From Gossypium raimondii (Eukaryota > Streptophyta > Magnoliopsida > Malvales > Malvaceae), in the NCBI RefSeq assembly GCF_025698545.1, contig NC_068571.1, positions 50,129,733-50,193,732 on the forward strand: a stretch of DNA of 64,000 bases, written 5' to 3'. The position numbers were made by a program, and so were the translations under genes. Of the stretch, positions 46,442 to 58,394 are shown piece by piece. Numbering within the stretch: position 1 is the stretch's first letter; every line of letters begins with the position of its first letter. The notes under the pieces are model-generated. The model was not told the origin of the DNA. It did no database searches and saw only the letters and a program-made list of their open reading frames with translations.

Positions 46442-46955
46442 TAGACTTATTCATGGGTTGAGCTATTTGCTCAATCTCGAAAGTCTACTTGAAATTTGAG
46501 AGAGTTTAGGTAAAAGTATTAGGCCTGAAATATGGCTTGAGCAAAAAACAATCAAACCCATTTAAAATATAGGTCAGACTCACACCTTAAATGTTCAAAC
46601 CCGAGCTCGACTCGATCGTTGTTTTTATGTTATTTTTATATATTATACATTTATAACGCATAAAGAATAAGTTTATAGTTGTATATAATACTGATATAAT
46701 GTAAACATTTAAAAAATGTTAAGATGACTATATACAAAATTTTAATAAATAAAAAATAATAAAAATATAATTTTTATTTTTTAAAAAATATGATATGAGC
46801 GGGCCTAAAATAAGCTTGGGTTAGCGATTTACAAATAATAGGCAAGTTTGGACAACTTTTTCCTCATATTTTGAGTCGAATTGAGTTTGGACAAATATAA
46901 AATGTGTTGATATCATACCTACATTCGGGTTGAACCCGACCCATGAACACCTCCA
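46442..46955. mobile_element. Non-autonomous hAT-like element with 8-bp TSD
   Basis: 514 bp. The left end is TAGACTTATTCATGGGTTG and the right end, reversed, TGGAGGTGTTCATGGGTCGGG, matching over TTCATGGGT. The exact 8-base direct repeat GTTTGTAT lies at 46434-46441 and 46956-46963. No coding frame. A relative without a visible duplication lies at 18518-19022. Confidence 0.85.
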
Positions 46956-46963
46956 GTTTGTAT

Positions 46964-48400
46964 AATAGTAGGATTTATTGGTAACAAAATGGAAATTTAA
47001 ATTCATCAAATTGGGAACGTGTAGCACAAGTTTATAAAGTGGTAGATAAATTTGGGAGAAGTCCTGGATCGGCTAGGAGCTTATAATTAGTTCCGATCAA
47101 GTTTGATAGTGGATACCCTTCCTAGACTGAATGATTGGATTTAATGAGAAGTCTAAAAAAAAATTATAAATTTTTGAGAATTTAAAATGTAATTTTATAA
47201 TGCACTAACATAATTTTTAAAAGTACCAAAGAAAATTATTTTCATTCAACTTTCTCATACATTAATTTACAAGATCATCATTTATACAAGGACTAAATAA
47301 CCCCCCTAAGATTTTCCCCTGCTTAGTAGTTGAGTGTTTATTCCCTCGGTGAGTGGGAGTGTGAGTGCAAACAGTATGGGTATAATAAGGTTAAAGCGAG
47401 TTGGGTAAATTAAGCTGGTGTATTATGGTAATTATTGAGTAAATTTATTCTTTCTACATGTACCCATTACTTCTCTGCAATCATCTTAACTAGAATTTCT
47501 CTTCACATTCAACACGAGTTTTATCACCTATTATTTCCTTAACTCTCTCTGCATTGAATTTTCTCAACTAGATCTTACTTTGATGGCACTAATAGCTATC
47601 TATTGTTTTACCCTTTTAGTTCTTGTTTGTTTTCTAAATAAAAAGGGTTTATTGAAATTTTTGGGATGCGTCATAGACGGATTATTCTTTACTCAAATTT
47701 TCAATTTTATTATTTCGATTTATTTCTACAACTAATTTATTGTTTTTAGGGACCAAAGTGTAATTTTATATTTCTTGATTTAAAATTTTAAAAGGCCAAA
47801 ATTTTCTATTTTAAATCAGTAAAGATAAAATTATGGTTATTTTCAAAACTATATAAAAAAAAAGAAGAAGAAGCAATCTATCGTTTATATATTTCCATAT
47901 ATATAATTAGGATAATTATAAATCATGAAAAAAATCCCAAAATAAATGAATAAATTCAAAAAATACAGTTTCTCCAATAATGGAAAAGGCAGGGAAGCTA
48001 TGAAATATGAAAGAATGGGCGGTCATTAAAAGCCAAAATTACAATCGAAATGGGTCAGTGCTACATGGCATCTTTGGACCCTCCGCCCCATTTGTTTCAT
48101 CTAGAAAAATGGTTAATTGTAGCATACGTCCTTTAAGTAAACATTTATATTCAATCCTTATATCCACAGAGTCATTCTAATCAAATTCTTCCTTTAATTT
48201 AATCATTAAAGCATCAAATCTTAGTTCAGATATAACGTAAATGAATTGAATTAATCTCATGAAAGATCTTAAAACTTTAGGGTAAATCTTTTTGGGGTTT
48301 TATTTTCACATAAATAAAAAATAAAATTTAATAATAAAATGGCGTGACTCATAAATGAAGGAGTATAAGTGAAATTAATCCAAAAGAAAAATATAAGAAA
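46964..48400. other. Intergenic, no gene seen
   Basis: Mostly AT-rich. About 47740-47840 carries GGGACCAAAGTGTAATTTTA and AAAGGCCAAAATTTTC, a fragment of the same type as the 'GGGGCGAAGCTAG' repeats. 47300-47420 is a GC-richer patch of unknown nature. Confidence 0.4.
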
Positions 48401-48893
48401 AAAAATAAAGATCAGAGTCAGAGTGTCAGACCCACTGCCACACACATAGCTCTCTTTTTCTCACATCTATCTCGCGTTCTCGCCCGACCCTTCTCAGTCC
48501 AAGTGAGAGAGAGAGAAAATATAGGTTGATTTTATATATAAATCGAATAAACTGGAATCAATCTACACACCACAAAAACAAACACTTGCGATTTTCTTTT
48601 GATTTAAAAATTAAAAAAAAAAGCCCCCAAAGAACGAGCAAAAAAGAGCAAAGAAAAAGCGTCCCTTCTCTATATAACATTGTTCACATCCATCTCCTTC
48701 ACTCTCTCTTTTTTAACTTTTTTCTTTTCTCTGCCAAATTCTTCGCCAGCCTTCCCCCCCCCCCCATTTTTTCTCGCTTTCTATCTTGTAAATCCAATAT
48801 ATATTTTCTTCTTTTTTCTTCAAATCTATCGCTTTATCAAAATTTGGGTCTCTTTCTTTTTTCGCCTTTTGTTATCGTTTGCCGGTGGGGGTT
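48401..48893 (+). promoter_or_regulatory. Pyrimidine-rich 5' leader/promoter of the DLN-motif gene
   Basis: C/T-rich plus-strand sequence with (GA)n at about 48505-48517 and a run of 12 C at 48754-48765, ending just before ATG 48894. Long pyrimidine tracts are usual in plant leaders. An open frame of 123 codons crossing this area is composition-driven. Confidence 0.5.
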
Positions 48894-51546
48894 ATGACGA
48901 TGATGGTGAAAGATGAGTGGATTCGGGCGGCGATCACGGACGATAACGTGGTGGTGGAGCTGTTAGTAAGGCTGAAGCAAGCGCAGGCCGCACCACCGGC
49001 TCCGAAATCTGCTTTGCCTGCACTTAGATGGGGGATACGTCAGCCGAGGTCTAGATCCATGTTGTTGCGTTGCGACGCTAAGAGAGACGGGGATTTCAAC
49101 GTCAGTGCTAGAGGTAGCCCCACCACGCCTCTTTGTTGGAGCGGTGGTAGCGGCGACGCCTCTCCTTCCGCCGCCGACGGCTTTGAAGAGACCAGTAAAC
49201 ACGTCATCCGCTCTCCACCTGTTGCACCTTCCAGATCCAAGGTTTTCTTCTCACTTATTCTCTCGTTTTCTTCACTTTCTCTGCTCTTCCATGTTCTGGG
49301 TTGACGGAAATGTCCCCGTCTGGCATACCAAATTACGTATCACCACCATTGTTTTCGAATTCGATGAAGCGGTGTCTTCGGCCATGGCTTTTCGTCTCAT
49401 GGTTCTTATGAAATGACCATCAAACCCCTTTTTAATCTCCTTATTTTCTCTCTATCCCTTTTCGCGTTTTCCCGATTGCATGGATTTATCGATTCCCAGC
49501 TGACGAAACTGCCCATCTGAGAGCTCACCGAGTTTACTCAGATCTGCGCTAATTTTACGTTCCTCTTATTCTTCAAACTCTTCAGTTTCGGATGGATCCC
49601 TCCGGTCATCAGTTTAACGGGATTGTTATAACTGCAATAATAAACAACATTAAAAATAGCAGTGTCAAATTCTTTCTGTAATGGACTAAAAAGCCCTGGT
49701 GTTTTAAAGGTTTTTAACATGCTTTTTCAACGCGAGGACGGTTATCTTTTCATTTTCGCCATTTCGTTCGTATCGCCTCTTTACCGGTCCCCTGTCCCTG
49801 TTTTGGATTTTTACTGTATCACCCTTTTAGACCGCACCCCTTTTTTACCAGATCAGACATTTTCAGTAAAGGACAATTCCGTCAGCAGCGAAAATATTTA
49901 TTCCAGTCCCCGCCGTAAAGAGCCAGGGAACTTCCTTGTAGAGGGGGGCATTTTGGTCATGATAAAAATGTATTGATGGGTGGAGTGGGGTCCATTGATC
50001 CAACGAAGGAAGGAGCGTTGTCTTTGTTGGTCTCTGTTTTGGGTTTCAATGACAATGTTGTGTTCATGGAGAGAGATTATTATCAGGTGTGACGCGGATG
50101 TAATCGAATTAGGTGGACTCTTCCCATCACCTTCTTTGACTGTACTCGTGTATTCTCATAATCTTTCTTCTAAGGATATATATATTTAGCGTTGGGGTCC
50201 CACGTTTAATTAATTTTCCTTGATTGTGGATCGGATGGATTATGGACCGTTCGATTTGGGATAATTAATTAATTAAAAGAAACTAGGTATTTATTTGAAT
50301 CTAAAGAGTGATGGGGTGTTTTTTATTTTTTATTTTTATTATCACACGAACCAATAACCTGGAATTGTAAGCATATGATTATAAGGCAAGTGACTCAATA
50401 GGAGCCGGCCATGTCAGAAAGGGTTGTGTTGAATGAAGTCACGTGCCACTAATCTTACTAAGTAATGTCTTAGATTAGATTCTTCATGTGCTTAATGTAA
50501 CGTGGCGTGTTATTACTGGTTTGTTGGCCTCTGTCATTAACCACTCTGGGTTTGCCAGCTGTCGTAACAGAAGCACCCTTCTAAGGTTGTGACTTTGAGG
50601 GTGCCGTCTCATTTTTTTTCTCTCTCTGATTTTTCTATTTTAAAAAATAAATCGATTAAGCTAGAGTCAAAGATTTAAGATTTTCGAATTCAGCTGGACA
50701 ATGATGAAGTTAAATTTAAAATCTTTTTCTAGCTGAATTCGATAAGTTTAGGCAAATTTGGATGATGTCGATGCATGCTTAAAGAATTGATGGGATTTTG
50801 CAGGGCACTGCTTCTAGTGAGTCCAATAGAACAAGTACCAAGAGGTCAAGAAGAAAGAAGGTAATAAAACTAGTTGATTTCTTTTGGTGCATGATTTTCC
50901 TGGGAAAAATGTTTCTAAGATGAAGATACTTGGGTTGCTGGGATTTTTTGAGTTGAGCAATTTTATTGTCATATTCTTTCAGACCTTTGCTGAACTTAAG
51001 GAGGAAGAGAATCTTCTTTTGAAGGAAAGGGTTCATTTGGAAAAGGTGTGTTTGAGGAAGTTCTTTAATCTGATCAATGTATTCTTGACTGCAATTAGTT
51101 AATCTTACTGTCATCTTCTATTCATTCAACAGGAGATAGCATCAACACGTGCGACTTGTAAGGAGCATCGAGCCACAAATGAGAACTTGAAAAGAATTAG
51201 GGTTAGTTGAATATAAATAATTTCTTGTTTAGAGGTGGTGTTGTTTTTCCCCTCTGTTTGATGTCAATTTCACTTTGTGTTTCAGCTTGATTTGAACATG
51301 GACACTGTCAAGAACTCTAGTTTAATTGCTGATGAATCTGAGAAAGTACCTTGTCTGAGAGTACCATCCTCTTCTGACTCAACCTTGCCACCGGAAGCCC
51401 TTGACGATGATCGTAAACCGTCATTAGATTCATGCAATGTAGGCAAGGATAATAGTAGCGAGAAGAGTGTTTTTATGCTACCCGATCTGAATATGATGCC
51501 TGCTGAAGATGATTCCTGTCCGGCAAAGTTATACTGGACTAGCTGA
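48894..51546 (+). CDS. Plant-specific coiled-coil protein with two EAR-like DLN motifs
   Basis: Five exons: 48894..49241, 50804..50860, 50983..51045, 51133..51201, 51286..51546; all GT-AG and all phase 0; 265 residues. The start is ATG 48894 (MTMMVKDEW); the longer frame begins with TTG. Residues 1-116 include DEWIRAAITDDNVVVELLVRL and LRWGIRQPRSRS, both typical of an unnamed plant family recalled from memory. A basic stretch KRSRRKK (129-135) could be a nuclear signal. Residues 136-179 are charged, heptad-like (ELKEEENLLLKERVHLEKEI), a likely coiled coil. Two DLN motifs follow: LDLNM (180-184) and LPDLNMMP (244-251), which fit the LxLxL/DLNxxP EAR repressor consensus that recruits TOPLESS-type corepressors. 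Role as a repressor or adaptor is inferred; I see no DNA-binding domain. Confidence 0.85.
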
Positions 51547-53685
51547 AAAGAGAAGAGTGGATTACATTCAGATTAGAATAGGAGTTGATGGAGAAGTAGT
51601 GAGACCGGGCAAGGAGTCGTTTGCTCAGGTGACTATAATATTGGAACCCAGGCTAAGCAAAGATTTTGAGTTGCTTCATAAACCTGATGAGATAGGGGAT
51701 GGAGTTGATGTAGGTATGAAACCTGATGACATGGCCTCCTGGTCTGTGTAAGCTTTGTTTAATTAAAACTAATTTTATAATTTGGGTGGTGGCTGGGAAA
51801 CCCTGTTTCCCACTTCCCCTTTTAGTTAATTCTTTTTTTAACTTACATGCAATGTTACTATTTCTTACCCAGGATTTGTTTTTGTTTTAGTAGGCAGTGG
51901 AATTTCTTAGATGGACAAATGGTATTATTATTTTTTGAGTTCTATGGGTCCTTCCTTCGATGATCTAAACTCTTAACAGGCTGGGCCTGGATTTCTTATG
52001 ACTTAGGTAAAAGAGTTGTTATTAGTATGTTGGAAAAAATTATTGTTTCCATTACCTTTGTATCCTCTTTGATTCCTGACCCTAGTGACAAAACACAAGG
52101 CGAAAGAAAAATGAAACCTCCGATCCTGGTAATTTGACGTCAGCTCCAAAGCGACTCAATTGTCCCGGTGAAAGAGCTTACCGTCGAGGGGAAACAACTA
52201 CGATGGTTAATCAGAGCTTCTAAAATCTGAAATCTTTCTGACGTGGGAATTTCTCCGGGAGTAAAAATAATAATTTATCCCAAGTAAATGTTTTAAAAAA
52301 ATTATTTAAGCAAAGAGTGCCGGAACACATTTATATCCATACACAGGAGCTATAAATTAGTGAGGGCTTATATTGTTGATTCAACCTATCAGTATTTACA
52401 GAATGTAAACACCCAATCATGTTTTAAGCTTTTCTCTTTTTCGATCATTAATGTTAAAAATAGTCTAAAATAAAATCCAACTATTATAGAGTGAATAGTC
52501 TACCATACTTCAGTGTTGGGTTTATAATTCTAACTCCAGTTGCCACACAGGTCCTTTGATTCCACCAAACTTATAACCTTGAATGGTGTGAACGACTCGA
52601 AACTACAAATGATATTAATCAAATCAGTAAATATAAATTAACATACAATATATTATCGTCCAAAAGTCTGCCTACAAGAGCAGAAATACTATTGCCACCT
52701 TCACCAACCCAATTAATTGTAGTTATATAGTTAATTCCACCAACTTTGATAATGATAGTTCAGCTTGAGGAATTTATTCGTTAATAATTGACTGCAATCA
52801 ACTTCTTTTTTTCTAAATTAACATTTTCTTGAAAATCTTTAAAAAAGTGAAATGAGTTTCAAATAGAACTCACCTTTACTCACGTCACACAATTTCATGC
52901 AATTTGGAAAGGAGAGCTAGGGGCTTCTTCAAGCATGACCTTCTTTCCAGACATGGATGGTGATGAAGCAGCCAAGATAAGCAGAAGCGCGAACTTGCAA
53001 AATCGCAACACTCAGCACAGATGACAAGTTTAATAATCTTGCGTGAGTTCTTTTAAAATATATTTTAATTCAAAATTTATCATAGTTAGATCTTATTCAA
53101 ATTTATTTTGATGTATTAATCCCAACATGATTTACATAATTACTTCTAGTTTTAAATATTCAGATGTATCATAATCATAACCTGTAACTTTAAAAACATT
53201 ATGTTGCATCAAGATTCAAGTGCTTGATCTTATATATGAATTCTATATTTAAGATTTGAAGTCTGTTAAAATAAAATACCTACGTTAACTTGTGAGATTC
53301 AAATCAAAGAAAAAGGGCAGGGCAGGGCAGAGTTGTTACTTTTGCTTGGTTACAAATTAAACAAAGGCAGTCCAAGCAAACCAGAGCGAGTTGATGATGA
53401 AGCAGGATAAGCAGAAGAGAGAACCAAACAAACAAAACAAAATAAAGCTTCAACACAAAACAGATAGAATGAAGGAGGAGGAGAATCAATATTTCACTGA
53501 AAACTGATCTGAAAAGTGTTTACAACTGGCTTTATATAGAAAGTGAAAGGAAGTAACTTCCTATTAGCTAACAGATAAACGAACTAACCAACTGTATACT
53601 GACAAACACACTAATCAACAACCAATTAACTAGCTATTGATCAGTCAAAACAATATATTTCAAGATTCACGAAGGCGCTCTTCCT
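51547..53685. other. 3' region of the DLN-motif gene and spacer
   Basis: A second frame stays open from 51509 to 51751 across the annotated stop (see findings). About 51750-51900 is probably 3' untranslated. The rest holds no gene that I recognise. Confidence 0.4.
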
Positions 53686-54430
53686 GCGCTGATTCAGGTG
53701 CATTCTGCTGTGTTTGTGGAAGCTCAAACAAGGATGAATTCAATTGCCTATTGGAGTGTAGTCAATGTTCAATCAGAGTATTTTACTCGTCTCACGTTTG
53801 TGCTTGACTTGGTAAATTATCATTCTCTAACTCCGTTTTCATGATACACAGGTTATTCTGCTGAAACTATGGTTGATGATCAAAGTCTAGTCGTTGGCAA
53901 GGAATTATGTAACTTGCAATGTAAAGATCTCGGGCTGTCAAGAACTCCTGTTTGGAAAATGGATGTGCAGAATAGTTTAAACAATATTCAAAACTCCCCT
54001 TGCTCTGTTAGCAAGTTAAATGTGTACAACAGTTGTAGAACAGTGGGTTCATATGGTTTGTGGGCTGTGGACTCCTGGAACTCGTTGCCCAAATGTCAAC
54101 ACCATGAGTGCTTTTGATGTATCTGGTGTTTCTCGTGGAAGAGAAAATGTGGTAAGTTTAATGATTAAGCAAATATAGAATGCCCTGGACAGGCCTGAAC
54201 TTGCAAATTTGACGTGTATCTTTGGTCATGCATGTCCCATGGAAGAGGTTGTTGCGTACCTTTTCATCCAAAGATGATTTTGTGTGAGGATTATGTGATA
54301 TAGAGCATTCTCCTCTTCAATCATCAAAATCTAGGGAAGGAAGGTGTGGATCTATTCATCCCAGCAGGCAAGATGTTTTTGAAGATGCTGCATCATCATT
54401 TCCATCTGCTGCTCCCATGACAGGCAAGTG
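53686..54430 (+). pseudogene. Broken PHD-finger gene copy
   Basis: Plus strand. 53690-53785 reads SGAFCCVCGSSNKDEFNCLL then ECSQCSIRV: the first half of a PHD zinc finger (Cys-x2-Cys, then Cys-x2-Cys). The expected HQAC that should follow is replaced by FY..., so the second half is lost to a frame change and stop. An intron-like gap ends at TGATACACAG (about 53851). A second exon-like part then reads GYSAETMVDDQSLVVGKELC...WKMDVQNSLN...SYGLWAVDSWNSLP, followed after shifts by DVSGVSRGRENV. Further pieces lie to about 54430 (EHSPLQSSKSREG). I cannot name the parent gene; PHD proteins read histone tails. Non-functional as it stands. Confidence 0.55.
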
Positions 54431-54889
54431 ACAATGTTGAAGAATTTCCATGTGACTTGCGCATGTTTCCTGGTTTTCTCCTCTAGATTATATATTTTAG
54501 TACTTCCTTTTCGCAAAACAGATCCTGATTTCGTCTTTTAGTTTGAATTACAAATTCAGCTGTTTGAGTCCATCCGATTAAACTTATTTATCTAAAAAAA
54601 TAAAATTGAACCTCCCTGCTTTACTTGAAATTCAGTTATTTATGCTCCAATTTGAGTGGGAGTAAGAATCTTAAATACTAATTTAAACCAAATTTAGTTG
54701 ACTTTTTGGAGCTGTGAAAAAATGTTTAAATTGACCATGATCATTCATGGGTACAAGACAGTTACTACACAACATCCCACATTGGAACAACAATATTACT
54801 GTATTAGCATTGCCTACTTCGATATAATGGCTTTAGATGTTGTGAGGAATTCCCCAATAAATGGCTTGAGCACCAAACACTCGAGCATG
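54431..54889. other. Spacer between the PHD pseudogene and ALF4 3' end
   Basis: Probably contains the ALF4 3' untranslated region (minus strand). No other gene. Confidence 0.4.
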
Positions 54890-57800
54890 CTAGGCTAAAT
54901 GTTTCAAATTTTCTTCAACGAGTTCGATACACCGATACAAAACCAACTCAAGTGGATTCAGAGCACATACGGTGTCAACTGCATGTTGATCAATATCATT
55001 CTTATTCGCTGCTGCAATGCCTCCCACAAGCATTCGTAGAGGTAGGACCCATTCATTATATGCCTTCTGCAAATTGTTCTTGGACCGCAATCCAGTGTAG
55101 TTGGTTTTTTCTGTTCCATTTGCCACCAGTCAAAACATAAAAGAGCTATATTATGGTAACTCCAACAGCTTACACAGTAAATATCAAACCATAAAATGGA
55201 CAAATCTTAAATCTTTTGACAGACTAGGATCTGAGTTTTGGGACCGAGAGCTATAAGAATAGCATTTATTGCAACAACAATCAGATTTCATTGTTTAAAT
55301 CATATAGCATTGCTAGTAGTTTGCTGATAAGATGGAGAAAGCTGCAATTAGTGAATGTGTAGTAATTATTTAAAAATCAAACTGCACGGCTACTACTCAA
55401 ATGGCTACGTAAAGAGGCTAAACTTGGTAACATGGAGATGCTATCTTAATAAGAAGACAAGAAATGCACTACAAGCAAGAAGAGAAGCCTTAAGTTCTCA
55501 ACTTCAATAAACCAGTAACTTATGCTTTACCTGCTGCTTCTGTCATCAATACAAATCTGTACAGGTTAAGGGCAGATAGAACCTACAGAACATCATAAGA
55601 AACTGTTAAACACAGCAAATGCCAAGAGACAACAGAAATAGCACAATCCAAAGCAAGATAACAACACAAATAGCCATTCAAATGCTCTAAGCAATATATA
55701 TCAAATAATTTAAACATAAACAAGCAAAAGATGCAAAGAAATACAGCATCACTATTGTCAGGAAGGATTGGTGGCCCTCCAGTGTCAGGCCTCAAAACTG
55801 ACTCAACCAATTCAAGGATGCTTGTACTCCAAAATAAAGTGCTTTGACAGGTTTTACTGTCAGCCTCTAAGGCTTCATTTTTCTGTAGTGATGTTCTCAG
55901 GATACGCTCTCTGTGCATTTCCCCTCTAACAAGATCAAGAAGAATTGCAACCTACATATAATTATAGGAAACCACTTTAGTTAATATATCCTCAACTAGA
56001 ATTACATCAAACTATAGAGCATGTACAATGGATTTTACCATAGAGGAGGAGTCACTATTTTTAATTAGAGCTTTTAAAATGTCAAATCTCTGAGAATTTG
56101 GAATATCACCCAAAACCTGATAGTTGTAACAAATCAGTAAGGATTTGTAGATACTGAAAATGTGAACTTGGTAAAATAATACATATTTCAATAATCAAAC
56201 ATATTTATAATTGACTGATCAAGGAACTATAATATATAAAAACCTCACCCTTTTAAGTGCTTCGAAGGCATTTTTCCTTAGCACTGTATCTGATGCATAT
56301 ATGATAATCATTGTAAGTGCCTGCAAGATTCATTTTGGCCATCAGACTGATAGAAAGCAAGAGAGTGTAAAAGGGATGTATAAAAACAAGAATGAATGAG
56401 ACTACCTGCAAAGAAGAAAAAAGGCTAGTCATGTAAAGAGAGCAATCATTATGCCCTAACTTATTGGAGATATCTCCACTTGTTATATAAAGCAAGAAAT
56501 CGACAGTGTATCTCTTAAATTCCCATGGAAGATCAATAGATGCAAATACGTGCTTTAACATGCCAACTGCTTGCCATCTTTTTGTCGGGTTATTTTGAAG
56601 TTCTGTCTTAATAGCACCAAAATCAAACTTTGCAGCTTGAGCAAATTCATCATGCTTTTGTGCCCAAACCACTGTATCAATAAACAAAAATCTATGCAGG
56701 TTAAAGAAACAGATCGCGTTTTCTATGGCTGATTATGAAGAAATTTGTGTCTGCAAAACACAAACCTGAAAGTGATGCACCAAGATAAATATGGGATGAA
56801 AAGCTCGAACAATCTTCTTCATCCTCTGTGCAACTCATGATTATGAATTAAATTATAAATGTTAGACATGTTGAGAACAAAAAAAGTTGGAGACCTTATG
56901 TAATCTTGTAATTGTTCAGAAAACAACAATTATGATGGAATAAATATAGCAACTAATGAACTTTACCTCCAATAACAATGTGAGACATTGTGTCAACACT
57001 ATATCCAGTTATCAAACCAAGGCCAGATATACCAGAATAAGGAAGGATGCTTGCCAGTCGCAATGCAAAGTGAAGATAATTACGGCTAACTGAAACCAAT
57101 GCCTGCACATTATGGGGGTATTTTAAGAACAACCAGCATACATAAATCCCAAAAGTAAAATAAACGTTAATATGGATAATTAAACAACTAAATTAGAAGT
57201 TAGGTTCAACATAAAAGCACCGACCAAGATTTGCAAGACATATAGACCAAGTAGAGCTCGAAGCTTTTCATTTTCTCCATCCTCCTGTTATAAGGAATCA
57301 CAAGGAATTATCTGATTCTAATTAGAGAATGAGGTCAATAATCTCAAAATTAGCCTACAAAGAAGTCGAGCATCACATACCAATTTTCTACAAACTGTTT
57401 GTATAGAGAGAGCATTTACAACAATTCTCTCAAACAAAGTCTCCAGTTCTGTATCTTCATAGTCTGATTCGGTAGAAATGGCTTTGACAACTTTAACAAC
57501 AACTGGCACTGCAACTTTAATTTGTTCAAAATGGCGCCTCTGAAGGGAAATAAACACTGAAACAATAAAATAACATTCATCAAATATTCAAAAAAATAAT
57601 TCATAGAGTAACAAAGAACAAGTTTAAAATTTGAAGATGAACAAGGTTAATTACCATCTGAAAGTCCACTTATAAGAGGACAAACATATGTAGCAGCTTG
57701 AACTGTCTTATTTGGAGAATCTAATGCCTAATACATTAAAATTAAAAAATTAACAAATAGTTATGATTATCAATTACTAGAAAATAAATTACTGACCTCG

Positions 57801-58394
57801 CAAAGAATCGGAAGCATGTCACGAGGACTACATTTTTCTATAAATCGATGAATAATATTATCAGAAATCTCCAAACACTGAGGCGAAACTCCTGCAAATT
57901 TTGAAGCTGACTTTGGCAACTCAAAAGAAAGAGCATCAATATTCTCCTGAGCAAATAATCCATAGATTTTACAATTAAGCTTAACAAAAAAAAGAAAGAA
58001 ACTATTAATTATTAATTAATAAATACATTAATCGACCTGATTTAGAGAAGGCGAGCACAAAAATTCATAAATTCCAGAGAGAATTTTGAATGCATTCTCC
58101 TTTGCACCTGGCTCTAGCTCTGAAATGGAAGCGTCTGACACGGAATCGAGAAAGTTGATGAGCTTTGACACTGAGGTTTGAGATTGACTAAAGTTTCCAC
58201 CGCTTATCGACTACAAAAAGAAGTGCCAACATTAACATTTTATCGGTAATGTAACTCTTTTGAGGTTGTTTAAAGGAGGAAAATGTGAGGCAGGCTTTAT
58301 TGCTTACCTTGGAGCATGAAGTTAGCAGTTGATGGAGTTGAAGGAGAGTATTAGCAGAAGAAGATCCGTCAATCGGTGTCTTCTCAGCAGACAT
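54890..58394 (-). CDS. ALF4: Aberrant lateral root formation 4 (ALF4/Glomulin-like)
   Basis: Fourteen exons: complement(54890..55110, 55531..55582, 55745..55951, 56039..56116, 56249..56320, 56406..56671, 56766..56825, 56967..57102, 57225..57284, 57381..57556, 57655..57727, 57797..57946, 58037..58210, 58308..58394). All GT-AG with matching phases; 603 residues against about 626 in Arabidopsis. It starts MSAEKTPIDG, as Arabidopsis ALF4 starts MSAE. Conserved words: LINFLDSVSD, SPSLNQENIDALSFELP, RDMLPILCEALD, VFISLQRRHFEQIKVAVP, WEFKRYTVDFLLYI, WVLPLRMLVGGI. No signal peptide; all-helical repeats expected. Established: ALF4 is needed for lateral-root initiation and callus formation, and like animal Glomulin binds RBX1 and restrains SCF ubiquitin ligases. 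The structure looks complete and functional. Confidence 0.96.

Noticed and set aside
48526-48897. 123-codon frame before the DLN gene
   Set aside because: Lies in the pyrimidine-rich leader and runs into the real start in another frame.
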